DNA from: Sphingomonas sp. PP-CE-1G-424 | GTDB taxonomy: Bacteria; Pseudomonadota; Alphaproteobacteria; Sphingomonadales; Sphingomonadaceae | DNA: 64,000 bases | Assembly (NCBI RefSeq): GCF_004341085.1 | Contig: NZ_SLXW01000001.1 | Location: 62,001 to 126,000 of the forward strand | Reading direction: 5' to 3' | Part shown: positions 32,187-41,024 of the stretch, one piece after another | Position numbering within the stretch: position 1 is the first letter of the stretch | Layout: every line of letters begins with the position of its first letter | Position numbers and translations under genes: made by a program | The notes under the pieces: model-generated | Told to the model about the DNA's origin: nothing | The model's database searches: none | The model's input: the letters and a program-made list of their open reading frames with translations, nothing else

Positions 32187-32741
32187 TCACGACGACGCGA
32201 CGTCGGACTTGCCGGTCTTGTCGTCGATCGCTTTTGGCGCGGCAACCGGCGGCGGCGTCTGCGTATCGAGCAGGTCCGGAGCGCGATCCGGCGAAAGCGC
32301 GGCCATGCCAGGCCGATCGCCCTGACCGGCATCGTGACCCGAAGTATCAACGGGCGCGGCGGGGGCGACGACCGGCTTCTCGACCATCACCGGCTCGTCC
32401 GTGTGATCATCCGCGTGGTCGAGGGACCGATAATCGCGCCGATGCTCTTCCGTCTCCGGCGAATGCACGACCTGCGCGGTATCGGCCGTAGTGTCCGTTC
32501 CCGTCTGCGGATGCTCGCGCATGATGCGTTCGTTTTCCGACGCCCAGCGCTTTTCCATCTCTTCGAGTTCGGCCTCCCGGACCATCGAATCGAAGCCCGA
32601 GCGAAACTGCCGCGCGACGCCGCGCGCCTTGCCGACCCAATAGCCGACCACGCGCATCGCCTTGGGCAGATCCCTCGGACCGATCACGACGAGCGCGACG
32701 AAGGCCACGAGCAGAAACTCGGAGGGCGCGATATCGAACAT
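32187..32741 (-). CDS. tatB: Sec-independent protein translocase TatB
   Basis: A 184-residue TatB: one N-terminal transmembrane helix (FDIAPSEFLLVAFVALVVIG), the hinge PRDLPKAMRVVGYWVGKAR, an amphipathic helix, and a long, hydrophilic C-terminal region rich in Asp, Thr, Pro and Ala. It forms the signal-peptide receptor complex with TatC. The long tail is typical for Alphaproteobacteria. It lies between tatA and tatC. Confidence 0.95.
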   Translation of the reverse strand: MFDIAPSEFLLVAFVALVVIGPRDLPKAMRVVGYWVGKARGVARQFRSGFDSMVREAELEEMEKRWASENERIMREHPQTGTDTTADTAQVVHSPETEEHRRDYRSLDHADDHTDEPVMVEKPVVAPAAPVDTSGHDAGQGDRPGMAALSPDRAPDLLDTQTPPPVAAPKAIDDKTGKSDVASS

Positions 32742-32779
32742 TCAGCCGCGCCTATCTAGGGTCGTCAACTCTGCCGGCT

Positions 32780-33025
32780 TCAGGCAGGACGGTCGTCGCG
32801 GACGCGATTGCCGTCGCGATCGAACGCGGGATCGGCAGTCTTCTGCGCTTCGATCCGTGCCGATGGCTTGGCCGGCGTCTCGTCGTCGTTCTCGGACATG
32901 CCCTTCTTGAAGTTCTTCACGCCCTTGGCGACGTCGCCCATCAGGTTCGAGAATCGGCCACCGCCGAGAAGGAGGATCGCGACGACCGCGAGGACTAGCA
33001 AGTGAATCGGGCTGAAACCGCCCAT
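32780..33025 (-). CDS. tatA: Sec-independent protein translocase TatA
   Basis: An 81-residue TatA: transmembrane helix PIHLLVLAVVAILLLGGGRF, then the amphipathic helix NLMGDVAKGVKNFKKGMSEN and a charged tail. TatA forms the variable-size translocation pore. It is the first tat gene, 38 bp upstream of tatB and 35 bp downstream of scpB. The FGGGRF-type loop (LLGGGRFSNLMGD) has Arg where many TatA have Lys. Confidence 0.95.
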   Translation of the reverse strand: MGGFSPIHLLVLAVVAILLLGGGRFSNLMGDVAKGVKNFKKGMSENDDETPAKPSARIEAQKTADPAFDRDGNRVRDDRPA

Positions 33026-33060
33026 GGCAATTCTCCTGGAAACTGGACCCTATCTAAGCC

Positions 33061-33675
33061 TCATCCCGTCTCATTGCCAGCCATCTCGCCATCGGCGTCC
33101 GCGTCGCGGTCACCATCGCCGTCACCGTCCAAGCGATCGAACGCCAGATCGACCGGGTCGAGCAGTCCCGCGGCGCGCAGATCGTCGATCCCGGGCAGGT
33201 CGCGGCGGCTCTGGAGGCCGAAATGGACAAGGAATGCCGGCGTGGTCGCGAACATCAGCGGGCGCCCCGGCACTTCGCGCCGCCCGGCCGGCTTCACCCA
33301 GCCAGCCTCCATCAGGACGTCGAGCGTCCCCTTCGAGATCTGCACCCCGCGAATCGCCTCGATTTCCGCGCGGGTCACGGGCTCGTGGTAGGCGATGATC
33401 GCCAGCGTCTCGATCCCTGCGCGGCTGAGCTTGCGCGGTTCCTCGCGGTCGCGGCGGAGCATGTGCGCCATGTCCGGTGCGGTCTGGAACTGCCAGCGCT
33501 CGCCGCGTCGGACGATGCCGATGCCGCGGCCGGCATAGTCGGTGGCCAGTTGGTCGAGCGCCGCTCGGACGTCACCGTTGCCGACATGCGCGCGAATCGC
33601 ATCGAGCGTCAGCGGTGTCTCGGCCGCGAACAGCACCGCCTCGACGGCGCGCGCGAAGTCGTCGGGTGGGGTCAC
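33061..33675 (-). CDS. scpB: Segregation and condensation protein B
   Basis: A 204-residue ScpB with two winged-helix domains: ARAVEAVLFAAETPLTLDAI and, in the second, AGIETLAIIAYHEPVTRAEI with EAIRGVQISKGTLDVLMEAG. It binds the kleisin ScpA in the Smc-ScpAB condensin. The C-terminus has an Asp/Gly/Arg-rich tail (DGDGDGDRDADADG). The start is GTG at 33675, overlapping the scpA stop by 4 bp (GTGA), which indicates translational coupling. It precedes tatA in the conserved scpA-scpB-tatA-tatB-tatC order. Confidence 0.95.
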   Translation of the reverse strand: MTPPDDFARAVEAVLFAAETPLTLDAIRAHVGNGDVRAALDQLATDYAGRGIGIVRRGERWQFQTAPDMAHMLRRDREEPRKLSRAGIETLAIIAYHEPVTRAEIEAIRGVQISKGTLDVLMEAGWVKPAGRREVPGRPLMFATTPAFLVHFGLQSRRDLPGIDDLRAAGLLDPVDLAFDRLDGDGDGDRDADADGEMAGNETG

Positions 33676-34394
33676 GCGCGGGCTCTCAGATACAGCGGCG
33701 CGAAGGGTGACGCCTGGCGCAATTCGATCTTGCCCTGTCGCGCGAGTTCGAGTGCCGCGACGAAGCTCGATGCCAGCGCCGACCGCCGGAGACGCTCGCC
33801 CGCTTCGGGGAGGAAGCTTTCGATCACACTCCAGTCGTTCCGCTCGCCGACCAGCATCGACACGCGCTCGAGCGCCGCCTCCAGCGTCATCACCTCGCGG
33901 TCGGCGACGACATGCATCACTGGCCGCGTCCGCGCGGAAATGCGGCCGTACGCGGCGATCAGGTCGAAGATCTCCGCCTGCCACGCGGCCTTGCGCACCG
34001 TCCGCAATCCCTCGGGCGCGCCGCGCAGGAACACGTCGCGCCCGGTGCGATCGCGCGCCATCAGCCGCGCACCGGCCTCGCGCATCGCACTCAGGCGTTC
34101 GAGCCGCAGTTGGAGCCGCAGCGCGAGTTCCTCCGGGTCGGGCTCGGCGAGCGGGTCGCGTGGCAGGAGCAGTGCGGATTTCAGATACGCCAGCCACGCG
34201 GCCATCACGAGATAATCGGCGGCGAGTTCGAGCTTCAGCGCGCGGGCGGAGTCGACGTACGCCAGATACTGCTCGACCAGCGCGAGGATCGAGATCTTTC
34301 GCAGATCGACCTTCTGCCCGCGCGCGAGTGATAGCAGCAGATCGAGCGGCCCCTCCCATCCGTCGAGATCCAGGGTCAGTTGCACGTCGTCCAT
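33672..34394 (-). CDS. scpA: Segregation and condensation protein A (kleisin)
   Basis: A 240-residue kleisin. The N-terminal part (LDLDGWEGPLDLLLSLARGQ, KISILALVEQYLAYVD) contacts the Smc neck and the C-terminal winged helix contacts the Smc head (VAALELARQGKIELRQASPF). Together with ScpB and Smc it organises chromosome segregation. It is the first gene of the scpA-scpB-tat run, divergent from the ParD-like gene across a 106-bp gap with a 32-bp palindrome. smc is not in the window. Confidence 0.95.
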   Translation of the reverse strand: MDDVQLTLDLDGWEGPLDLLLSLARGQKVDLRKISILALVEQYLAYVDSARALKLELAADYLVMAAWLAYLKSALLLPRDPLAEPDPEELALRLQLRLERLSAMREAGARLMARDRTGRDVFLRGAPEGLRTVRKAAWQAEIFDLIAAYGRISARTRPVMHVVADREVMTLEAALERVSMLVGERNDWSVIESFLPEAGERLRRSALASSFVAALELARQGKIELRQASPFAPLYLRARA

Positions 34395-34448
34395 CGCCGG
34401 ACGCTACAGCGCACGCTGCCGGGCATCCACCCTCTACGATTGACGCTC

Positions 34449-34480
34449 GACCATATGAACCGTACACGTTTCATATGGTC
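34449..34480. promoter_or_regulatory. 32-bp palindrome, candidate operator of the ParD-like gene
   Basis: GACCATATGAACCGT (34449-34463) and ACGTTTCATATGGTC (34466-34480) are inverted repeats with one mismatch around a 2-bp centre. It ends 20 bp before the ParD-like ATG and lies 55 bp from the divergent scpA start. Ribbon-helix-helix antitoxins commonly bind such sites in their own promoters. Confidence 0.65.
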
Positions 34481-34500
34481 AGGGTGAATGTGAGGTTTGC

Positions 34501-34707
34501 ATGGGTATCGTGAAGATCGACGATGCGCTGCACGAGGATGCGCGGCGGGCGAGCCAGGTGCTGTGCCGTTCGATCAACGCGCAGGCGGAGTTCTGGATGA
34601 AGATCGGCATGCTCGCCGAGGCCAACCCGACGCTGTCGTTCAATGATATCGTCACTGCGCAACTCGCCGCCGCGTCGGTCCGCGTCGCCGACAAAACGGC
34701 AGCCTGA
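34501..34707 (+). CDS. ParD-like (ribbon-helix-helix) family protein
   Basis: A 68-residue protein of the ParD_like family (PF11903 type): MGIVKIDDALHEDARRASQV, SINAQAEFWMKIGMLAEANP, and LSFNDIVTAQLAAA. The short beta-strand at the N-terminus and two helices fit a ribbon-helix-helix DNA-binding fold. No ParE-type toxin follows; instead map begins 1 bp after the stop, so this is not an ordinary toxin-antitoxin pair. The same ParD_like-map pairing occurs in other Proteobacteria. It probably binds the palindrome 20 bp upstream and controls itself and map. TGAGG provides the ribosome binding site. Confidence 0.85.
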   Translation: MGIVKIDDALHEDARRASQVLCRSINAQAEFWMKIGMLAEANPTLSFNDIVTAQLAAASVRVADKTAA

Positions 34708-34708
34708 G

Positions 34709-35482
34709 ATGGTGAAGACGCCGGCCGAACTGGCGCTGATGCGCGTGTCGGGCGCGTTGCTGGCGTCGGTGTTCGAGATGCTCGACGTGCAGGATCTGGC
34801 GGGGCTGTCGACGTTGCAGGTCAACGACATGGTCGACCGCTTCATCACTAACGACCTCGCCGCCCGGCCCGCGAGCAAGGGGCAATATGGCTTCGAATAC
34901 GTCCTGAACAGCTCGATCAACCACGTCGTCTGCCACGGCGTGCCGAACCCACGCGACATCCTACGCGACGGCGACATCGTCAATCTGGACATCACGCTGG
35001 AGAAGAACGGGTTCATCGCCGATTCGAGCAAGACGTACATGGTAGGCACCGTTCCGCCCGCCGCGAAGCGCCTCGTGCGGGTCGCGCAGGAGGCGATGTG
35101 GCAGGGTATCCGGCAGGTCCGGGCGGGCGCTCATCTCGGCGATATCGACTTCGCGATCGAGCGGCACGCGAAGAAGCACGGTTATGCGGTGGTGCGCGAC
35201 TATTGTGGCCACGGCATCGGCCGCGAGATGCACGAGGAGCCGCAGGTGCTCAATTTCGGGCGTGCCGGGACCGGCATGACGCTGCGCGAGGGGATGGTCT
35301 TCACGATCGAGCCGATGATCAACCAGGGGACGCGCAAGGTGTCGACCGAGGATGACGGATGGACCGTGGTGACCGACGACGGCAAGCTCTCGGCGCAGTT
35401 CGAGCATACGGTGTCGGTGACGCGCGGCGGGGTCGAGGTGCTGACGTTGCGCGGGGATGAGCGGGCTCGGGGGTTGGGGTGA
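34709..35482 (+). CDS. map: Type I methionine aminopeptidase
   Basis: A 257-residue methionine aminopeptidase with the pita-bread fold and all metal ligands: the two Asp in VNLDITLEKNGFIADSSKT, His in YCGHGIGREMHEEPQVLNFG, Glu in MVFTIEPMINQG, and Glu in QFEHTVSVTRGG. It removes the initiator Met from new proteins. The ATG is 1 bp after the stop of the ParD-like gene, so they are translated from one mRNA. It may be a second copy rather than the house-keeping one, which cannot be judged from this window. Two inverted repeats (families C and A) follow. Confidence 0.94.
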   Translation: MVKTPAELALMRVSGALLASVFEMLDVQDLAGLSTLQVNDMVDRFITNDLAARPASKGQYGFEYVLNSSINHVVCHGVPNPRDILRDGDIVNLDITLEKNGFIADSSKTYMVGTVPPAAKRLVRVAQEAMWQGIRQVRAGAHLGDIDFAIERHAKKHGYAVVRDYCGHGIGREMHEEPQVLNFGRAGTGMTLREGMVFTIEPMINQGTRKVSTEDDGWTVVTDDGKLSAQFEHTVSVTRGGVEVLTLRGDERARGLG

Positions 35483-35541
35483 TCGCGGGGGGCTGTTAGT
35501 TTTGCAGCACCTCACCCTTGATTTTAGGCGCTCCCCCTCAA

Positions 35542-35677
35542 CCGTTCGTGCTGAGTAGCGACTGAATAGGCTCGTCAGAGCCGTATCGAAGGCGTGTATC
35601 GAAGCACAGGTTCTGCGTGCCAACCTGGCCTTCGATACGCCGCTTCGACAAGCTCAGCCGCTACTCAGGACGAACGG
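35542..35677. repeat. Intergenic repeat element, family C copy 1
   Basis: CCGTTCGTGCTGAGTAGCGA at the left end is mirrored by ..CGCTACTCAGGACGAACGG at the right. Internal CGTATCGAAG motifs are inverted as CTTCGATACG. Other copies are at 43422 and 51733. The 136-bp size and inverted ends resemble a miniature mobile element, but no target duplication was found. Confidence 0.85.
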
Positions 35678-35697
35678 AAGTATCCACTCCATCAATA

Positions 35698-35802
35698 CCA
35701 CCCCGGCGGAGGCCGGGGCCCAATTGGGGGACGGTGGTAACTAGGGATCGCGCGCCGTTGCTGCGACCTCTCCAATTGGACCCCGGCCTTCGCCGGGGAG
35801 GT
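35698..35802. repeat. Intergenic inverted repeat, family A copy 2
   Basis: ACCACCCCGGCGGAGGCCGG..CCAATTGG and its reverse complement flank a 44-bp centre. The left arm carries a GGCGGAGG variant. It lies between the convergent map and nagZ genes. Confidence 0.88.
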
Positions 35803-35838
35803 GCAAGAAAAGACGCGCGCTACGTGTACCAAACCGGC

Positions 35839-36840
35839 CTAGGCGCGCGCCAACAGCGCGTCCCGCGTCGCGATCAGTTCTGCAAACTCACCCTTGGCCG
35901 AGCCGACCGACTTCATTGCCCGATCGAGCCTCTCGCGCGAAGCTTCCGAGATTTCCCCCAGCCGCCCGGCGATCTCGACCATCTCGTCCATCCGCGCCCA
36001 GCAATCGAGCACCAGATCGCACCCAGCGGCAATCGCGCCCGCCGCCTTGTCGCCAGCGGTGCCGGACAGCGCCTTCATGTCGATATCGTCGGTCATCAGC
36101 AGGCCGTCGAAGCCGATCCGTCGACGGATGATCTCGTCGATCACGATCAGCGAGAGCGTCGCGGGGCGATCCGCATCCCAGGCGTCGAAGACGATATGCG
36201 AGGTCATGCCCATCGGCGCTTGGTTGAGCGTGCGGAACGGTTCAAGATCGATCTCAAGTTCGGCATCGGACGCGGTAACGGTCGGGAGGTGATGGTGCGT
36301 GTCTACGCGCGCTCGGCCGTGGCCTGGCATGTGCTTGACCACGCCGACCACGCCGCCTTCCGCCAGCCCCTCCAGCGTTGCACGGCCGAGGGCTGCGACG
36401 CGCATCGGGTCGGAGCCGAACGTGCGTGAGGCGACGGCCTCCGTAGTGTCCGACTGCGAAACGTCGAGCAGCGGCAGGCAGTCGACGGTGATCCCGACCT
36501 CGCTGAGCATGACGCCCAGCGCCTGCGCATTCGCCCGCGCGGCCTGGATCGCGGTCATTGGCGCGCGTTCATAGGCTGCGTCGAACACCGGGCCGGCCGG
36601 GAATGCTGGCCATTCGGGCGGTCCCATTCGCGCGACGCGGCCGCCCTCCTGGTCGATCAGGATCGCCAGGTCCTGGCGTCCGGCCAGCGCGCGGAGCGAG
36701 TCCGTCAGCGCACGGACTTGGTGGCGATCGACGATGTTGCGCTTGAACAGGATATAGCCGGCGGGCTCGCACTCGGCGAAGAACGCGCGTTCGGCGGGGG
36801 TGAGGACGGGGCCGGACAGGCCGAAGATGACGGGCTTCAT
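35839..36840 (-). CDS. nagZ: Beta-N-acetylhexosaminidase NagZ
   Basis: A 333-residue GH3 hydrolase: LAILIDQEGGRVARM, VVKHMPGHGRARVDTHHHLP with the catalytic Asp-His pair, and GLLMTDDIDMKALSG with the nucleophile Asp. It releases GlcNAc from anhydro-muropeptides in peptidoglycan recycling. It is a single-domain cytosolic enzyme without signal peptide. In many Alphaproteobacteria nagZ directly precedes scpA-scpB-tatABC; here map and the ParD-like gene, in the other direction, separate them. tamB ends upstream on the same strand. Confidence 0.95.
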   Translation of the reverse strand: MKPVIFGLSGPVLTPAERAFFAECEPAGYILFKRNIVDRHQVRALTDSLRALAGRQDLAILIDQEGGRVARMGPPEWPAFPAGPVFDAAYERAPMTAIQAARANAQALGVMLSEVGITVDCLPLLDVSQSDTTEAVASRTFGSDPMRVAALGRATLEGLAEGGVVGVVKHMPGHGRARVDTHHHLPTVTASDAELEIDLEPFRTLNQAPMGMTSHIVFDAWDADRPATLSLIVIDEIIRRRIGFDGLLMTDDIDMKALSGTAGDKAAGAIAAGCDLVLDCWARMDEMVEIAGRLGEISEASRERLDRAMKSVGSAKGEFAELIATRDALLARA

Positions 36841-36878
36841 GTTTCGTCTTTATCCCATCACCGCGGAAGGATCATCCT

Positions 36879-39800
36879 TCAATAATCCTTCGACACGCGG
36901 ACGTTGGCGCTCTGGCGGCCGAGCGTGGAGATGCTCGACAGCAGCGACAGCCAGCGGGTGACCTGGAACTCGACCTGCGTAGCGGAATAGCCCTGACCGT
37001 CGGTGACGATCTCCGCGTAGAGGCGTCGGGTGACGTATTTGCCGGCCGCGATCGAGGTGCCCTGCCCGGTCTGTGGATCGGCGGGGAGGATGCGGAGGCG
37101 GTCGAGCCCGGCGGCGCGGCGCACAGCGTTGATCGGGTTAAGACCGCTGCCGCCGCCCTGCAATGCCGCGACCGCCGCCGCTAGCTGCAACGCTTCGGGC
37201 GCGGACAGGTTGGTGATCGAGGTACCGAACAACAGCCGCGACAGGAGTTCGTCCTCGGGCAGCGCGGGCGTGCTGGTGAAACCGATCTCCGGCTTCAGCG
37301 CGTAGCCGGTAACGCGGATCGATGCGCTCAGCCCCGTCGAGTCCGCATTCGCCTCGATATCCAAAGCCGGGTTCGCGGGCACCTGCCCGTCGAAGCGGAT
37401 CACGCCGCGTGCCAACTCGAACTGCCGCCCGGCAAATTCGTAGTCGCCGCGGATCAGCGTGGCGCGGCCGGCGATCGCCGGGTTCTCGGGCTGGCCGGCG
37501 ATCTGGAGGTTGGCGGACCATTCGCTGGTGAGGCCGAGGCCGCTGACCATGACCTGGTTCGGCGCGCGCGCCTTGATCGCGAGCGTCCAGGGCTTGGTCG
37601 GGGTTGCGACTTCCTCGCCGCCGTCGGGCAGGTTGATTTCGCGGATGTTGAGCTGCGGCACCGCGCTGGCGGCGGTGGCCTGGCCGAGGCGATAGCGGCT
37701 CTTGTCGAGTATGACGTCGCCGGCGATCGTGCCGCCCGAGCCGGTCGACTTGAACGTCAGCGGGCCGGACACGGTCGCGCCGATATCGTCGCGGTTGATC
37801 ATCACCGCCTTGTCGGCCTGTAGCGCGAGGTCGAGGCCGATCCCGGCGGCGGCGGCGAATTCGAACTGGCCGGTGCCGGTGACGCGGCCGCCCTTGCCCG
37901 CGTCCGCGCCGAACCGGTCGATCACGAGCCGCGACCCGCCGAAGCGACCGCTTGCCTGAACGTTGGTGAGGACGGTGCCGGTGGTGGCGCTCTCGATCCG
38001 CGCGCCGTTCGCCTGGACGATACCGCGCAGCGTCGGGTTGGCGAGCGTCCCGACAACATCCGCACCGATCGCGACAGGGCCCGACAGGTCGAACAACTCG
38101 ACCCCGGTGAGCCGCCAGAGCGTATCGGCCGGGCCGCTGTATCGAAGCTGCCCGAACAGGCGGGCGTTACTGATCCGGGATGCCAAGTCCCCCTGCCCCA
38201 GCGGCGCAAGTTGGGCCTGAGCGCGGCCGATGGTCTTGCCGGCAGACGCGATCACCGCGCGCAGACCGAGCTTGTCGGGCGAGAGCACCGCTGCGACGCC
38301 GACGTCGATCGGGCGCGACGACAGGACTAGGCCGGCGCGGCTGAGCCCGCGGATCGTGAGATCGGCCTTGCCGGTCGGCGCGGCGCCGTTCGCGGTGGCG
38401 ATGTTGAAGCGGCCCGACGCGGAACCGCTGAGCCCGAGCCCGGGATAGCCGATATCGAGCAGCGCGAGCGGCATCCGCGCCAGGCTGGCGTCGACCGCCG
38501 TGCTGGTGCCGGTAAAATGGCCACCGACCTGCGCCTCGCCGCCGCCGAAGCTGAGTTTGGTCGGTGCGAGGTGCCAGCCGTCCTCCGCCTGCGTCAGCAC
38601 CGCAGGGGTGAGCAGTTTCAGCGGGCGGCCATCGAGCGTGCCCTGCGCGGAGATCGCGTAGCTGGTCGCGGTGACCTGCGTCACGCTCTGGATATCGAAC
38701 GCGCGGCCGCGCGAGCCGGCGATCGACGCCTTGATCGTCCCGACGCCGCCTCTGAGCGACGCCGCGCCGTTGAACCGGGCGAGGCTGAGCGCGCCGTGAC
38801 GGAGGCCAAGGCCGGTCGCGGTCGCCTCGATCGAGGTGCCTGCCGGATCGAGCAGCGTGACGAAATCGAGCTTGCCCGCACGCAGCGCGACGGTGTCGAG
38901 CGTCGCGGCCTTGGCAGAGAGATGGCCTTCGATCCGCTGGATGGTGCCGACCGGACGGAACAACAGATCGCCCGAGATCCCGCCACCGGCGACCGCGAGC
39001 CGCCCGTCGAAGCCGCCGTCTACCACCGCGATATTCCCGCTCGCGCGCGTCCCCGCGACGTTCAGCGCCGCGATCGCGATCGTCGCGCCGGCCCCCGGCG
39101 GCAACAGGATCGCGCCACTGGTCGTGAACGGCCCGAGCCGCGATCCGCCGGCTGCGGTGAACGCGAACCCCTGCGGCGTCGGATCGAGATGCGCGCGGAC
39201 GTTCGTCAGGCCGAGCGTCGCATTGGGGCTGGCGAAGACGAGGTCGAGCGTCGGCTTGTCGATCTGGCCGTCGAGCACGAGCTGAACCGGGCCATAGGTC
39301 TGCTGGCGCCCGCTCCCCTCGAAATGGAAGGTCCCGTCGCGCCGACGATAGCCGTTGCCGGTCAGCCGGATCTGCGGCGCGGTCAGCACCAGGTTGGTGA
39401 AGTGGAGAATGCCGTCGGTGGTGCGTTCGAGGTTGGTGGTGATCCGCGGCAACCCGCCTGCGAGGCTGCGGAAGAACGCGTTGTCGAGCCGCACCATCTG
39501 CGCGCTGCCCTGGCCGATCACGCGCGTGCCGTGGCGGTTCGGGCCGGGGACGACGCGCAAGGTAGACTTCACGTCGACGATGCCGAGACCGGAAATCAGA
39601 TAACGACCGAGCCCGCCGTTGATGCCGACCTCGAACTGGCCGTTGCGCAGGTCGACCGCAAGATTGATGCTGCCGGTGAGCTTGTCCGAGCGGAGCTTGA
39701 GCGCATCGCCGGTCAGCAGCGTCGGCGTCACGCGGAGCAGGCCGTCGACCGACAGGTTGCGCAGGATCCCGCCCGCGACGGTGCCGACGCCGGTGACGCG

Positions 39801-41024
39801 CGCCGCGGTGAAACGGATCGGCACGGTGACCGGCGCCGCGGAGAGGCGGCCCTTGCCGGCGGCGTGCGCATTCTCGAACCCGGTCTGGTCGAACGCGAAC
39901 CGGCTGGCGTCGAGGCGGTAGTCGAACGCCGCGGTCGCGAACGGGCCGTCCAGGATCGCGCGAAGCTCGACCATGTTGCCGGTCATGTTGTCGAACAACG
40001 CGGGCGGGCGAAGCAGCCGCGCCTTGATCCGGACGTCACGGTACGCGTTCGCACCGAGATCGACGATCCCGGTCGTGTCGATCGCCAGCGCGGGCGTGCG
40101 CAGCGAAAGCTGGCCGTCGAGGCGGCGGTTGGCGAACTCGCCGCTGCCGTTGACGAGGATGCGCGGTGCCGTCAGCCGTTGCAGCCGCCCCTTGAGCAGC
40201 GACGACGGCGAGAGCGTGCCCGACAGCGTGTAGCGCCCGGCGACCTGCGCGAGCGCGAGATCGACGACGCGCGTCGTGCCGACGATGCCGTTCGCCCGGC
40301 CGTTCCACTTCGCCCAGCTGCCGTCGCCGGTAACCGCGAGCGCGACCGGGCCCTTCGCCTTCACCATTCGCGCGAGCACGCCGCCCGCGGCGCCCTTCGC
40401 GGCGACGTCGAGGTCGAAGCGGTCGCGCGCAGGGTCGGCATCGATCCGGAGCTTCAAGTCGTCGCTGCCGGCGACACGCGCCTTGAGATCGACCAGCGCC
40501 CGGCCGGAGCGGATGTCCGCGCGGCCTTCGAGCGTCCCGATCCGCTGCGTTCCCAGCACGCGCTTGGCGAGCGTCAGCCGACCGACCGACAGCTTGCCGA
40601 TATGGATATCGAAATCAGGCAGGATCGGGCCGCGCGTCCTGGACGGTCTGGTGCGCGGCGTGTGCGTCAGGATCGCGCGATCGACGATCAGCCGCTGAAT
40701 CTCCAGCCGGTTCGAGAACCAGTCGAACGGCGACCAGTCGAGTTCGACATTGGGCGCCTGGAAGACCAGCCCCTCCAGATCGTACACGCGCAGGTCGATC
40801 AGCCGCGTATCGCCGTACAGCGAGCCTTCGATCCGCCCGACCGTGAAGCGCAGCCCGTTGGCAGTCCTGATCGCGGCGATCCGGTCCGCGACGAAGCGGT
40901 GGCCGATCCCCGTGTCGACGATCAGCAACGCGGTGCCGACGATCACGAGCAGCGCCATGACCGCGCTGACGATCCAGCGCCACCACGTGATCCGGCGCTT
41001 TGGAAGAGCAGCCGCCTCGCTCAA
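36879..41024 (-). CDS. tamB: Translocation and assembly module protein TamB
   Basis: A 1381-residue AsmA-like protein. An N-terminal transmembrane helix (WIVSAVMALLVIVGTALLIV, about residues 17-37) anchors it, followed by more than 1200 residues of beta-rich repeats (VGRIEGSLYGDTRLIDLRVY) forming a hydrophobic groove. The C-terminal DUF490 domain has LIRGDYEFAGRQFELARGVI and ends NVRVSKDY. TamB bridges both membranes, moves phospholipid or assists outer-membrane protein insertion, and pairs with TamA. Its ATG overlaps the tamA stop by 4 bp. The length is normal for sphingomonads. Confidence 0.95.
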   Translation of the reverse strand: MSEAAALPKRRITWWRWIVSAVMALLVIVGTALLIVDTGIGHRFVADRIAAIRTANGLRFTVGRIEGSLYGDTRLIDLRVYDLEGLVFQAPNVELDWSPFDWFSNRLEIQRLIVDRAILTHTPRTRPSRTRGPILPDFDIHIGKLSVGRLTLAKRVLGTQRIGTLEGRADIRSGRALVDLKARVAGSDDLKLRIDADPARDRFDLDVAAKGAAGGVLARMVKAKGPVALAVTGDGSWAKWNGRANGIVGTTRVVDLALAQVAGRYTLSGTLSPSSLLKGRLQRLTAPRILVNGSGEFANRRLDGQLSLRTPALAIDTTGIVDLGANAYRDVRIKARLLRPPALFDNMTGNMVELRAILDGPFATAAFDYRLDASRFAFDQTGFENAHAAGKGRLSAAPVTVPIRFTAARVTGVGTVAGGILRNLSVDGLLRVTPTLLTGDALKLRSDKLTGSINLAVDLRNGQFEVGINGGLGRYLISGLGIVDVKSTLRVVPGPNRHGTRVIGQGSAQMVRLDNAFFRSLAGGLPRITTNLERTTDGILHFTNLVLTAPQIRLTGNGYRRRDGTFHFEGSGRQQTYGPVQLVLDGQIDKPTLDLVFASPNATLGLTNVRAHLDPTPQGFAFTAAGGSRLGPFTTSGAILLPPGAGATIAIAALNVAGTRASGNIAVVDGGFDGRLAVAGGGISGDLLFRPVGTIQRIEGHLSAKAATLDTVALRAGKLDFVTLLDPAGTSIEATATGLGLRHGALSLARFNGAASLRGGVGTIKASIAGSRGRAFDIQSVTQVTATSYAISAQGTLDGRPLKLLTPAVLTQAEDGWHLAPTKLSFGGGEAQVGGHFTGTSTAVDASLARMPLALLDIGYPGLGLSGSASGRFNIATANGAAPTGKADLTIRGLSRAGLVLSSRPIDVGVAAVLSPDKLGLRAVIASAGKTIGRAQAQLAPLGQGDLASRISNARLFGQLRYSGPADTLWRLTGVELFDLSGPVAIGADVVGTLANPTLRGIVQANGARIESATTGTVLTNVQASGRFGGSRLVIDRFGADAGKGGRVTGTGQFEFAAAAGIGLDLALQADKAVMINRDDIGATVSGPLTFKSTGSGGTIAGDVILDKSRYRLGQATAASAVPQLNIREINLPDGGEEVATPTKPWTLAIKARAPNQVMVSGLGLTSEWSANLQIAGQPENPAIAGRATLIRGDYEFAGRQFELARGVIRFDGQVPANPALDIEANADSTGLSASIRVTGYALKPEIGFTSTPALPEDELLSRLLFGTSITNLSAPEALQLAAAVAALQGGGSGLNPINAVRRAAGLDRLRILPADPQTGQGTSIAAGKYVTRRLYAEIVTDGQGYSATQVEFQVTRWLSLLSSISTLGRQSANVRVSKDY

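Noticed and set aside
34501..34707. ParD-like gene considered as half of a toxin-antitoxin system
   Set aside because: No ParE/RelE-type toxin follows. The partner is methionine aminopeptidase, a pairing known for this family.
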